Below are positions 25,032 through 33,031 of a stretch of DNA of 64,000 nucleotides, piece by piece. The notes beneath the pieces are model-generated. The model made no database searches and was not told the DNA's origin. It saw nothing but the letters and a program-made list of their open reading frames with translations. Origin of the DNA: NCED01 sp035493955 (GTDB lineage Bacteria > Pseudomonadota > Alphaproteobacteria > Caulobacterales > Caulobacteraceae); the NCBI GenBank assembly GCA_035493955.1, contig DATJHI010000006.1, forward strand, positions 62,001 to 126,000, written 5' to 3'. How positions within the stretch are numbered: position 1 is the stretch's first letter; each line of letters opens with the position of its first letter. The translations under genes and the position numbers were made by a program.

Positions 25032-26104
25032 GCCCGCCCCATGGCCTGGACGAAGGCGCGGGCGGCGGCCTTGGGCCGTCCCTGGTCGTCGAACAGCAGC
25101 GGCCGGTCGTCGGGGTCGCCCTTCTGCAACGGCGAGCGCAGCCACGAATCCTTGTCGCGCAGGCCCCAGGCGGTGAAGGCGTAACGCTGCCGCGCCGGCA
25201 GGGCGAGGTAGGCCTCCGCCAGGGCTTCGACCAGCCGCGCCTGGGCCTGAAGCCTGGCCTCGACCCCGCCCAGGTCGATCCGCCGCGCCCGAGTGGAGAC
25301 GTCGAGCTCCGACACGTGGATCGGCAGGCCGAAACCGGCCAGCTCGCGCATCATCGGCGCGATCGCCTTGGGATCCTGGTCGAAGCCCATGTGCATCTGG
25401 GTCCCGATCCCGCCCAGGGGGACGCCGCGCTTCAGCAGGTCCTCGACCAGGCGCAGGAAGCTGGCCCGCTTCTTCGGCAGGCTTTCCAGGTTGTATTCGT
25501 TGAGGAACAGGACGGCGTCGGGGTCGGCCTCCCGGGCATGGTGGAAGGCCATGGCCACATAGTCCATGCCGAACGCTTCCCGCCAGAGGCAGGCGCGGTA
25601 GCCGTCCCCGTCCTCGGCGGTCGGCTCGTTGACCACGTCCCAGCCGGTCGCCTGGCCGCGATAGCGGCCCGCCACCGCGAGGATGTAGTTGCGGTAGGCG
25701 TTGGCGAAGGCGCCCCTGTCGGCGGCGATGCGGACGAAGGCCTCGGGCCGATAGATGTACCAGACCAGGGTGTGGGCGTGCAGGCGCAGGCCGTGGGTCC
25801 GGGCGAAGGCGGCCATGGCGTCGGCGCGGGCGAAGTCGAAGCCGCCGTCGCCCCTCAGCACCGTTTCCATCTTCATCTCGAGGCCGGGGGTGATCTGGCC
25901 GAACTCGCGGGTCAGGAGGGCCATGGCGGACGGATCGGCCAGCTGGTCGAACACGATGGAGGCCCCGACCGGAAACGGCGCCGTCTGCTTCAGCGGCGGC
26001 GTGGGCCCGGCCGCGGGCGCGCTCTGGGCCCGGCCGCAGGCGCTCAGCGCCAGACCGGCGGTGAGGGCGATGGCGTCGCGGCGGCTGGGTGGGAAAAGGC
26101 CCAT
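25028..26104 (-). CDS. GH10-family glycanase, lipoprotein (xylanase-like)
   Basis: 358 aa from ATG 26104. The N-terminus has twin arginines (PSRRDAIALTAGLALSAC) and a lipobox ending at C23, so it is probably exported and lipid-anchored. GH10 barrel: acid/base E160 in WDVVNEP, nucleophile E266 in HVSELDV, HAHTLVWY and TAWGLRDKDSW. The family cleaves beta-1,4-xylan and related glycans by a retaining mechanism. Being coupled to the polymerase inside a polysaccharide locus, it more likely trims, releases or quality-controls the polymer made here than feeds on plant xylan. That role is inferred. Confidence 0.88.
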   Translation of the reverse strand: MGLFPPSRRDAIALTAGLALSACGRAQSAPAAGPTPPLKQTAPFPVGASIVFDQLADPSAMALLTREFGQITPGLEMKMETVLRGDGGFDFARADAMAAFARTHGLRLHAHTLVWYIYRPEAFVRIAADRGAFANAYRNYILAVAGRYRGQATGWDVVNEPTAEDGDGYRACLWREAFGMDYVAMAFHHAREADPDAVLFLNEYNLESLPKKRASFLRLVEDLLKRGVPLGGIGTQMHMGFDQDPKAIAPMMRELAGFGLPIHVSELDVSTRARRIDLGGVEARLQAQARLVEALAEAYLALPARQRYAFTAWGLRDKDSWLRSPLQKGDPDDRPLLFDDQGRPKAAARAFVQAMGRA

Positions 26105-26131
26105 GACGTATCTTGACGCCGGAGGGGGAAA

Positions 26132-26191
26132 GGAATCGTTTCGAGGGCGAGGATCGATGGTGAATCCGGCGGGGCGACGGAACACGATTCC
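26132..26191. repeat. Inverted repeat GGAATCGT/ACGATTCC in divergent promoter gap
   Basis: Arms at 26132-26139 and 26184-26191, 44 nt apart, in the 178-bp gap between the GH10 gene and the divergent SnoaL-like gene. Could be paired operator half-sites; no more support is visible. Confidence 0.25.
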
Positions 26192-26282
26192 ATTTTCGCG
26201 GGTGGCTCCGTCCTAAGGGACGGGGCTTGCGCCAGGCGCGGCCCGAAAGCATGACGAAGCAGCGGTTCAATCGGGAGGATAC

Positions 26283-27491
26283 ATGAAGTTCAGCGTGAAA
26301 TGCCTGCTGCAGGCGGCTTCGGTCGCGGCGCTTGTCTTGTCGTTCAGCGCCAGCAACGCAGCGCCCGCCCGGGACAGCTGGCCGGCGAAGTGGCCTTCGT
26401 CCGTCGAGGGCAACACGCGTCTCCAGGACGATCTGGTCAAGACCGACTATACGGCCGAAGAGAAGCGCAACATCATGACCGTGCTCAACGAGATGAGCGA
26501 CGAGTCGCGGGCGGCCTGGCTGAAGAATCCCAAGCGCGCGCCGCATGAAGGCTTTCCGGGCCTCGACAAATATTACGGCTCGCACGATTTCGACGAGGTG
26601 AAGTCCATCCCCGACCGCAAGGACCGGCTGGTGGACATCATCGCCAAGGGCAACCGCGTCGCCGGAGCGTTCGTGATCAGCGGCCATCATCAGGGCGAGA
26701 TCTACGGCTTCAAGGGCGACGGCAAACCGCTGCAGATCCTGGAAATCTTCTTCCGCACCTTCGACGCCGACGGGCACACCACGGACGTGGTCTATCGCGG
26801 CGAGGAACTGCAGCTCTATGTCGCCCTGGGCGGCAAGGTGGAGTTCCCCAAGGAAGGCATAGCGGCGCAGATCGCCTCCAATCCGCCGGCGCCCCCGCCC
26901 GGCGCCGCGCCCGCGGCGGGTCCGGGCGGCCGGCGAGGCGCCCAACCCACGCCGTGGACGACCTGGCCGCCGGCGCAATGGCCGGCCTCCGTGCGCGACA
27001 ATCCCAAGCTGATCAAATACCTGACCGAAACCCAATGGACCGACGAGGAAAAACGCCTCATCCAGAACACCATCGACACCGCCCCCCCAGGCGGCGCGCC
27101 GCGGGCGGCTCCGCCGCTGAGACATGTCGACCTGACCGTGCAGCCGCCGTGCGGGATTTCCTGCCCGAACGGCCGCCATGGCTTCGATTTCCTCGACGAG
27201 CTGTCCGGTTTCCACGGCTATTTCCCCGCCACGTCGGTGCCGGACCGCGTCGAAACCATCGAGGACATGATCGTCAAGGGAAACCGCATCTGGCGGTGGT
27301 TCGTCGGCCACGGCCATCAGACCGGGTATTTCTACGGCTTCCCGGGCGACGGCCACCCCATCGAGTGGCGGGAAGTTGAATTCGGCGGCCTGGTGACCCC
27401 CAACGGGCTCGGCATCCGGTCCGAGGAGCTCCAGCTCTATGTCGCCATGGGCGGCAAGCTCCAGTTTCCGGGAAAGCCGAAAGTTCCCTGA
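26283..27491 (+). CDS. Secreted protein with two tandem SnoaL/NTF2-like modules
   Basis: 402 aa with a signal peptide (MKFSVKCLLQAASVAALVLSFSASNAAPA). Each half has the same order: WPxxWPxSV, a helical (Y/W)TxEEKR segment, a PDRxxxxxDxIxKGNRxxxxFVxxGHxxGxxYGFxGDGxP block, then EELQLYVAxGGKxxFP. The KGNR...GxxxGxxYG pattern is that of the SnoaL-like ester cyclase (NTF2 fold) family. Module 1 spans ~29-192 and module 2 ~215-402, with a Pro/Ala/Gly linker between. NTF2 domains dimerise, so this looks like an intramolecular dimer. The ligand or reaction is unknown. The gene interrupts the polysaccharide locus. Confidence 0.7.
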   Translation: MKFSVKCLLQAASVAALVLSFSASNAAPARDSWPAKWPSSVEGNTRLQDDLVKTDYTAEEKRNIMTVLNEMSDESRAAWLKNPKRAPHEGFPGLDKYYGSHDFDEVKSIPDRKDRLVDIIAKGNRVAGAFVISGHHQGEIYGFKGDGKPLQILEIFFRTFDADGHTTDVVYRGEELQLYVALGGKVEFPKEGIAAQIASNPPAPPPGAAPAAGPGGRRGAQPTPWTTWPPAQWPASVRDNPKLIKYLTETQWTDEEKRLIQNTIDTAPPGGAPRAAPPLRHVDLTVQPPCGISCPNGRHGFDFLDELSGFHGYFPATSVPDRVETIEDMIVKGNRIWRWFVGHGHQTGYFYGFPGDGHPIEWREVEFGGLVTPNGLGIRSEELQLYVAMGGKLQFPGKPKVP

Positions 27492-27515
27492 AGTCATCCG
27501 CAGGGATGGAAAACC

Positions 27516-27549
27516 AGGGCTCCGCGCACGATCGAGGGCGCGGAGCCCT
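27516..27549. terminator. 12-bp perfect hairpin after the SnoaL-like gene
   Basis: AGGGCTCCGCGC (27516-27527) pairs perfectly with 27538-27549 across a 10-nt loop, 24 bp after the stop and just before the ribosome binding site of the next gene. No U-run follows, so it may also act as a translational or processing element. Confidence 0.4.
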
Positions 27550-27562
27550 TCAGGAGGATGAA

Positions 27563-27892
27563 ATGGCCGTGGAGCCGGCGCGGGTCCGCGATCTGGCGCT
27601 TGCCTTGCCCGGGACGAGCGAAGCGCCGCATTTCCACAGGCTGGCCTTTCGCACGCCGCGCAAGATCTTCGCCACCCTCGACGGCGCAGCCCACGACCTC
27701 AACCTGATGTTCGATCCGGATTTGTGCGACTTCTATTGCGAGCAGGCGCCGCAGGCCTTCGCCCCCGTTGCGGGGGGCTGGGGTCGCATGGGCGCGACCC
27801 GGTGCGACCTTGCCGCGGTGGACGAGGCGACCTTGGTTTCCGCCCTGCAGGCCGCCCATCGCCTGGCCGCGCCGAAATCCAGGGGACGTTAG
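27563..27892 (+). CDS. MmcQ/YjbR-family protein
   Basis: 109 aa from ATG 27563, preceded by a strong AGGAGG; an ATG at 27506 in frame would run through the hairpin. Motifs: ALALPGTSEAPHFHRLAFRTPRKIFATL, LNLMFDPDL, and WGRMGATRCDLAAVDEATL, typical of YjbR proteins (CyaY-like fold, sometimes described as DNA-binding). No specific role is known. Probably an independent small gene within the polysaccharide region. Confidence 0.78.
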   Translation: MAVEPARVRDLALALPGTSEAPHFHRLAFRTPRKIFATLDGAAHDLNLMFDPDLCDFYCEQAPQAFAPVAGGWGRMGATRCDLAAVDEATLVSALQAAHRLAAPKSRGR

Positions 27893-28001
27893 GGACGCGG
27901 CTCGTCCCGTCAGCCCCATGGTTTCTTCCCGTCATTGATCGGACGGTAAGGACGCCCTGCTAGCCTCGCGCCTCTGGACAGCCGCCGCGAGAGACGCGCC
28001 C

Positions 28002-29147
28002 ATGACCGACGACAAGGCGATGCATGGCTATGTGCGGGGTCTCGACGGGATCCGCGCCGTCTGCATCTCCGTGGTGGTGCTGGGCCACATCGGCTTTGGC
28101 GACCTGGTCCCCGGCGGCCTTGGGGTCACCACCTTCTTCTTCCTCAGCGGCTATCTGATCACCGGCCTCCTGGCCGCCGAGCACGACCGGTTCGGCCGGG
28201 TGGATTTCGCCCGGTTCTACGGCCGGCGGACGTTGCGCCTGCTGCCGGAGCTGGCGGTGTTCGTCGGCCTGTTGGGGCTGGTGATCGCGCCCCTGCTCGG
28301 CCAGCCCCTGCCGCTCGGCGCGGCGCTGGCGGCCCTGTTCTACTGGACCAACTACTACATGGTCCTGGGGTTCGACACCTGCCGCGACTGCTCGATCACC
28401 GGGCACCTGTGGTCCCTGTCGGTGGAGGAGCACTTCTATCTGGTCATGCCGGTGGCCATGGCCGCCTGCGCCTTCGCGCCTCGGCGGCTGGGGCAGCTTT
28501 TGCTGGCGGTGATCATCGTCGGTCTGGGCTGGCGGGTCTATGCCGACGCCGTCCTGCACATGCCGGAGATCTACACCTACAAGACCACCGAGTGCCGGAT
28601 GGATTCCATCGCCTGGGGGTGCCTGGCCGCGGTGGTCCAGCGGGCCCAGCCCGGACTGATGCAGACGGTCCGGCGCCGCGGCGCCGCGGTGTTCGCCGCC
28701 GGTCTCGCCCTGCTGCTGGCGTCGCTGCTGATCCGCGACGAGGGCTTCCGCAACGCCTGGCGCTATTCGCTGCAGGGCCTGGCCCTGATGGGCCTGATCC
28801 TGCCCCTGGTCGTGGGCGCGCCCCGGCTGGAATGGGTGACGGCGATCCTGGAGTGGGCGCCCCTGCGCTGGATGGGCCGGCGCTCCTACGGCGCCTATCT
28901 GTGGCACTACGCGGCCCTGACCTTCGCCGGCCTGATGCTCGGGGTGAAGGGGCCGCTGGAGACCGCCAGCCTGCACGACCGGCTTTCGGCCATCGCTCCC
29001 ACCCTGGTCATGACCTGGACCTTCGCGGCGATCAGCTACGCCCTGGTGTTCCAGCCGTCGCAGAAACTGAAGCCGCTGCTGGCCCCGCGGGCCCCCGCGC
29101 CACGAAACATCGTCGGCGCCGCCCTGGCCGGTTCGGCGGAACCGTAG
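28002..29147 (+). CDS. OafA-type integral membrane acyltransferase
   Basis: 381 aa, about 10 membrane helices. Starts with the family signature YVRGLDGIRAVCISVVVLGHIGF, followed by TTFFFLSGYLITGLL, FYGRRTLRLLPE and HLWSLSVEEHFYLVMP. These acyltransferase-3 proteins O-acetylate or otherwise acylate polysaccharides, often at the periplasmic face. Its place between the polymerase and the export genes suggests it decorates the locus polymer, possibly replacing the deacetylase step of the Caulobacter holdfast pathway in controlling adhesiveness; that is inference. Converges with the tyrosine-kinase-like gene, 3 bp apart. Confidence 0.85.
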   Translation: MTDDKAMHGYVRGLDGIRAVCISVVVLGHIGFGDLVPGGLGVTTFFFLSGYLITGLLAAEHDRFGRVDFARFYGRRTLRLLPELAVFVGLLGLVIAPLLGQPLPLGAALAALFYWTNYYMVLGFDTCRDCSITGHLWSLSVEEHFYLVMPVAMAACAFAPRRLGQLLLAVIIVGLGWRVYADAVLHMPEIYTYKTTECRMDSIAWGCLAAVVQRAQPGLMQTVRRRGAAVFAAGLALLLASLLIRDEGFRNAWRYSLQGLALMGLILPLVVGAPRLEWVTAILEWAPLRWMGRRSYGAYLWHYAALTFAGLMLGVKGPLETASLHDRLSAIAPTLVMTWTFAAISYALVFQPSQKLKPLLAPRAPAPRNIVGAALAGSAEP

Positions 29148-29150
29148 GCC

Positions 29151-29855
29151 TTACGTCCCCCCCAGCCGCATGAACGGCGCCGGCTGGGTGCGGACCTGGT
29201 TCAGGAACACCCCGGAGACCCTCCCGCCCGCGTGGATAATGGCGTCCCTGAGCGCCGGCGGCCGCTCGGCGTCCCCGCCTTCGGCCCCCACCACCAGGAC
29301 GTTCGCGTCCATGAAGGGCGCGGTCGCCAGCACCGCCCGCGAGCGCTCCGCCGCCGGGCAGTCCACCACCACCCAGTCCGCGTGCCGGCGAAGGGCCTCC
29401 CAATAGTCGGGCGCGCCCTGGATGTGCGCCGCCTGGCCGGGCTTGAGCGCCTCGCTGCGGAACCGGGTCACCCACCAGCGCCGCCCGCCCACCGGATAGG
29501 CCGCCAGGTAGCGGGCGTCGTTCCACGGCCGGCCGTCCACGCCCTTGGTCGCGGGCTGGACCTTGAAGAACATCGAATTGTCCGGCGTGGCCCGCGCCAC
29601 CGGCCCCAGGAACCCGTAGCGCTCCGGCTCGGCGGCGATGCTGGCGTACTGGTCCTGGCGCATCAGGTCGAGCTCGACCAGCCAGACGCCGCGGCGGGAC
29701 TGCCGGCTCAGGTGGCGGGCGAATTCGCGGGCGACGGTGGAGGTCCCCTCCCCGCGCTCGGCCGAGACGAACTGCACCACGCGCCCGACCCCCGGCCGAA
29801 GGGCCGGTCCCAACGCACCCTCAAGGGCGGCAGCCTCCGTGGACAGATCAATCAT
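29151..29855 (-). CDS. CpsD/HfsB-like P-loop protein lacking the Walker A lysine
   Basis: 234 aa from ATG 29855. It has the bacterial tyrosine-kinase (BY-kinase) fold order: VVQFVSAERGEGTST (P-loop, 28-40), VWLVELDLMRQDQ (Walker A'-like), WVVVDCPAAERSRA (Walker B) and GVFLNQVR. At position 38 the P-loop has Thr where the family has the catalytic Lys (GEGKST), and no C-terminal tyrosine cluster is present. It therefore probably cannot act as an autokinase, and may be a structural partner of the Wzz protein encoded next door. Length and position match HfsB. See findings. Confidence 0.75.
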   Translation of the reverse strand: MIDLSTEAAALEGALGPALRPGVGRVVQFVSAERGEGTSTVAREFARHLSRQSRRGVWLVELDLMRQDQYASIAAEPERYGFLGPVARATPDNSMFFKVQPATKGVDGRPWNDARYLAAYPVGGRRWWVTRFRSEALKPGQAAHIQGAPDYWEALRRHADWVVVDCPAAERSRAVLATAPFMDANVLVVGAEGGDAERPPALRDAIIHAGGRVSGVFLNQVRTQPAPFMRLGGT

Positions 29856-29912
29856 CGGCCGAATCGCTTTCGCCGGGCCGGGCTAGTCTAGCAGGGGCCG
29901 GCGCATCCCGCT

Positions 29913-31427
29913 CTAGTCCGCCCGCTTCAGATTGGCATAGGCCAGGACCGGCAGATCCAGGCTGCGCGCCGTGGAGTCCGGGGTGACGAACCCCCGGCGC
30001 AGCAGGATGCGCAACAGGCCGGCGCACAGGGCGGTGAACAGGGCGAACAGGAAGGCGGCGGCCAGGACCGGCGCCTTCAGGCTGCTCCCCCGCGTGGGCG
30101 CGAAGGCGCGCTGAACCACCCGGATGTTGTCGTCGCTGCCGAGCGCGATGGCGCGGGCGGCCTGGCTTTCCTGCTGGCGGCCGAGGAAGGTCTTGACGTT
30201 GGTCGACAGCACGTCGCGCTGGCGCACCAGGTCCTGGTAGCGCGGCTCCAGGGCCACCAGCCGCTGGCGCTTCTCCGACACCTGGCTAAGGTCCCTCACC
30301 ACCGCCGCCAGCCGTTGGCGCAGCGAGGCGGCCTGGGCCTCCAGGGTGTTCTTCTCCGTCTGCAGGCCCTGGTAGATCGGGTTGGGACCGGTGCGCTGGG
30401 CCGTGACCCCGGTGGCGCCGCCGCCGGAGATCAGGGCCTGCAGGGCGGCGATCTTCTGGTCGATCTCGCGCACGGGCTGGGAGTCGGGGCGGTAGCGGGA
30501 AAGCAGGTCCTGGCGGTCGACCTTCAGGGCGGTCAGCTTGTTGGAGGCCGACGGGTCGGCGTCCTGGTAGAGGCCGATCACCGCGGGGGCGTCGGCGACC
30601 TGCCTGCGGGTGACGCCCAGGCGGCCCTCGGCTTCGCTGAGCTGGGCCTCGATCGAATAGCGTTCGGTCAGCAGCGCGCCGTAGACCTGGGCCAGGGACG
30701 CCTTTTCGGCGTCGAAATCGCCGATGCCGTTCTGGGCCAGGAAGTCCTGGTAGGACATCTCCGCCGCCGCCAGCCGGTCCTCGAAGGCCTTGCGCTGCTG
30801 GTCCAGCACCTTGGCGTCGCCGCCGACCAGCACGGTCTTGCGATAGGCGAGATACTCGTCGACCAGGGCGTTCAGCACCTCGGCGGCGACCATGGGGTCC
30901 TTGTGGGTGAAGGACAGCCGCACCACCGAGGTTTCGGGCGCCGACTGGATCTTCAGCGCCGTCTCCATCGCCTTGATCGCCGAGCCCCAGATCGCCCGCT
31001 GGCGGCTGCGGTCGGCCTTGGCGTAGGCCGCGCCGAGCTCCGGGTAGACCCGCGCCAAGCCCAGCCGCTGCAGCGTGGCCTCCTTGACCGCCGAAGAACC
31101 GAGGATCTCCAGCTCAGACTGCATGATCTGGCCGGCCGAAGGGGCCGTGCCCCGCCCGGCGTCGCCGACGCGGGGGTTGTAGACATATTCCTCGCCCAGC
31201 TGCACCAGCAGGCTGGAATAGGCCTGGTAGCTTTTCTTCATGCCCTGGGCGGCGACCACGCCGAGCACCAGTATGGTCAGGAAGACGCCCAGCATCAGAT
31301 AGCGTTCGCGCCACATCAGGGCGGCCAGGTCGGCAAGGCCATAGGCCGGCCTCCACCCGCCCGGCGAGGGCGGACGGCCGCCGGCGGGGGGAGCAGCCTC
31401 CCTCGAAGTCCAGGCGTCCGTATTCAT
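29913..31427 (-). CDS. Wzz-type polysaccharide co-polymerase (HfsA-like)
   Basis: 504 aa from ATG 31427 (a GTG at 31430 adds 1). N-terminal membrane helix (~46-64), a long periplasmic coiled-coil region with a PxxP-like SSLKAPVLAAAF boundary before the second helix (~455-480), and a short cytosolic tail. VVRLSFTHKDPMVAAEVLNALVDEYL is typical of Wzz/GumC/ExoP proteins. It sets chain length and bridges the polymerase to the outer-membrane exporter. The gene for the P-loop partner follows 57 bp downstream; the Wza gene is divergent. Corresponds to hfsA by position. Confidence 0.87.
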   Translation of the reverse strand: MNTDAWTSREAAPPAGGRPPSPGGWRPAYGLADLAALMWRERYLMLGVFLTILVLGVVAAQGMKKSYQAYSSLLVQLGEEYVYNPRVGDAGRGTAPSAGQIMQSELEILGSSAVKEATLQRLGLARVYPELGAAYAKADRSRQRAIWGSAIKAMETALKIQSAPETSVVRLSFTHKDPMVAAEVLNALVDEYLAYRKTVLVGGDAKVLDQQRKAFEDRLAAAEMSYQDFLAQNGIGDFDAEKASLAQVYGALLTERYSIEAQLSEAEGRLGVTRRQVADAPAVIGLYQDADPSASNKLTALKVDRQDLLSRYRPDSQPVREIDQKIAALQALISGGGATGVTAQRTGPNPIYQGLQTEKNTLEAQAASLRQRLAAVVRDLSQVSEKRQRLVALEPRYQDLVRQRDVLSTNVKTFLGRQQESQAARAIALGSDDNIRVVQRAFAPTRGSSLKAPVLAAAFLFALFTALCAGLLRILLRRGFVTPDSTARSLDLPVLAYANLKRAD

Positions 31428-31476
31428 CACGACTCGGCGGTGAATGTGTGCACGGGTCGAACCTGACCGGACGGGC

Positions 31477-31491
31477 TTAACCTTCCGTTAC
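31477..31491. promoter_or_regulatory. CtrA-like half-site pair in the divergent wzz/wza promoter
   Basis: TTAA-N7-TTAC (31477-31491) differs by one base from the CtrA consensus TTAA-N7-TTAA. It sits between the divergent co-polymerase and export genes, with more TTAACG just downstream. Cell-cycle control is plausible for holdfast genes, but this is sequence resemblance only. Confidence 0.35.
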
Positions 31492-31626
31492 CCATTAACG
31501 CCAAGGATCGCATCCAGACGGGTCGGCGGGCGCGCGGGTCACAAGTCCTTCCGCGGCGCCGACGGGGTCCAAAGGCCGATGGTTCGCTTAGATCACGATG
31601 GTTTCGGATTGGACCGATCCAAAATC

Positions 31627-32466
31627 ATGAAAGTGATCGAGTCCAATTGCTCAGGACGCGTTGTTCGCCAAAGGCCCGCCTTGGCGTCGACGCTGCTGGC
31701 CGCCGCCTTGACCCTGGGCGCCTGCGCCGGCGTCGGAGCGCAGGGACCCTATCGCCGCGACCTCTACGAGCGCGACTATCGCAACCCATCCCAGACGGGC
31801 CGCGCCGCGCCCGCGGGCGGCTACGGCTACGCCCCCGCCTTTGCCGACATCGGCTACGCCACCTGGCAGGACAACGAACCGGAGTACCGGCTCTATCCCG
31901 GCGACGTGCTGGACGTGAGTTTCCTGTCGGCGCCGGAGCTGAACCGCACAGTGACGGTGCAGCCGGACGGGCGAATCACCCTGCCCCTGGTCGCGCCGGT
32001 CATGGCGGCGGACCGGTCCGCGCCCCAGCTCCAGGCCATGCTGGCCCAGGCCTATTCAAGCCAGCTGGTGCGGCCGGACGTGTCGATCTCGGTCAAATCG
32101 ACCACGCCCCTGAAGGTGTTCGTGGGCGGGTGGGTGGACAAGCCGGGTGTCTACGACATGCCCGGCGACATCGACGCCCTGCAGGCGGTGATCATGGCCG
32201 GCGGCTTCAAGCTGGGGGCCCAGTCGCAGCAGGTGGCGATCCTGCGCCGCGGGACGGCCGGCCAGGCCATGCTGCGCACCGCCGACCTGCGCGGCGCCGT
32301 GCGCGGCCGCTTCATCGCGGACCCGGTGCCGCTGCGACGTTTCGATGTGATCTATGTGCCCAAAACCGGCCTGGCGGAGCTGGGCGGCTTCGTCCAGCAG
32401 ATCCGGGACGCGCTGCCGTTCCAGTTCAGCTATCTCATCGGCGGCCAGTACGCGACGACGAAATAA
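31627..32466 (+). CDS. Wza-type outer-membrane polysaccharide export lipoprotein (HfsD-like)
   Basis: 279 aa from ATG 31627, chosen because it gives a lipoprotein signal with lipobox LGAC (about residue 37); the frame is open to 31444 but that part is not signal-like. The mature protein has the poly_export domain YRLYPGDVLDVSFLSAPELNRTVTVQPDGRITLPLV and a SLBB-like domain VFVGGWVDKPGVYDMPGDIDALQAVIMAGG. It forms the periplasmic/outer-membrane export channel with the Wzz protein. The start lacks a clear ribosome binding site. Corresponds to hfsD by position. Confidence 0.85.
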   Translation: MKVIESNCSGRVVRQRPALASTLLAAALTLGACAGVGAQGPYRRDLYERDYRNPSQTGRAAPAGGYGYAPAFADIGYATWQDNEPEYRLYPGDVLDVSFLSAPELNRTVTVQPDGRITLPLVAPVMAADRSAPQLQAMLAQAYSSQLVRPDVSISVKSTTPLKVFVGGWVDKPGVYDMPGDIDALQAVIMAGGFKLGAQSQQVAILRRGTAGQAMLRTADLRGAVRGRFIADPVPLRRFDVIYVPKTGLAELGGFVQQIRDALPFQFSYLIGGQYATTK

Positions 32467-32544
32467 CGGCAAAACCGCGGGCCTTTGGGGGCCCTTCTGG
32501 CGCTTCGCGCCCCACCTCCCCCGCCGAGGGGAGGAAACGGACGT

Positions 32545-32826
32545 CTAGGCCGTCTGCAGCCATTCGCGGGCGGCGCGCTGGGCGTCGTTGATGGAGTCGC
32601 GGTCCATTTCGGCCGACAGCTCCTTGCGGTAGCGCTTGGCCTCTTCCGAGCCGCGCATGGCCGCCAGGTTGAACAGCATGTGGGCCGACACCAGGTCGAG
32701 CGGCGCGCCGCCCTGCCCGGTCGAATAAAGCAGGCCCATCTTCAGAAGCTCGTCACCGGTCGAGCCCGCCTGCGGCAGAGGAATACCGTCGCTGGCCGAG
32801 CCCTGATCAAACGCCGTTTGCATCAT
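32545..32826 (-). CDS. Small Sel1-like repeat protein
   Basis: 93 aa from ATG 32826 with AAAGGGG upstream. Contains one Sel1-like helix pair: LLKMGLLYSTGQGGAPLDLVSAHMLFNLAAMRGSEEAKRYRKEL, followed by a helix DAQRAAREWL. No signal peptide or membrane helix. Sel1 domains mediate protein contacts. The gene has an unusually AT-rich, palindrome-filled upstream region of ~200 bp, so its expression is probably tightly regulated. Confidence 0.7.
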   Translation of the reverse strand: MMQTAFDQGSASDGIPLPQAGSTGDELLKMGLLYSTGQGGAPLDLVSAHMLFNLAAMRGSEEAKRYRKELSAEMDRDSINDAQRAAREWLQTA

Positions 32827-33031
32827 CAGTCCCCTTTATATCCGGCAGGCGCGCATTTTGCGGCCCGGGTCGGACGTGTTCGTGGGGAGAGAAAAGCGCC
32901 TCTGCTCTAAAAATAGAGTTAAGCGCGAAAACACCACGAATATTATTTGTGGTGAATCATAAGTTGACGCGAACAGTCTGATTCAGGTCTCGTAAATCTT
33001 GATTCAGACCTCGTAAACCTGAGGTTTATTC
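32827..33031. promoter_or_regulatory. AT-rich regulatory region with palindromes and a degenerate direct repeat
   Basis: Clearly lower in G+C than the flanking genes. Visible: CTCTA-AAAA-TAGAG (32905-32918), CACCACGAA...TTTGTGGTG (32932-32954, one mismatch), and two imperfect 21-bp direct copies starting GATTCAGG (near 32979) and GATTCAGA (33001-33021), which also hold AGGTCT/AGACCT as inverted elements. It drives the Sel1-like gene and lies downstream of the GST gene. Several may be protein-binding sites. Confidence 0.5.

Noticed and set aside
32545..33031. CRISPR-like repeats in the AT-rich gap
   Set aside because: Only two imperfect copies, no regular spacers and no cas genes.
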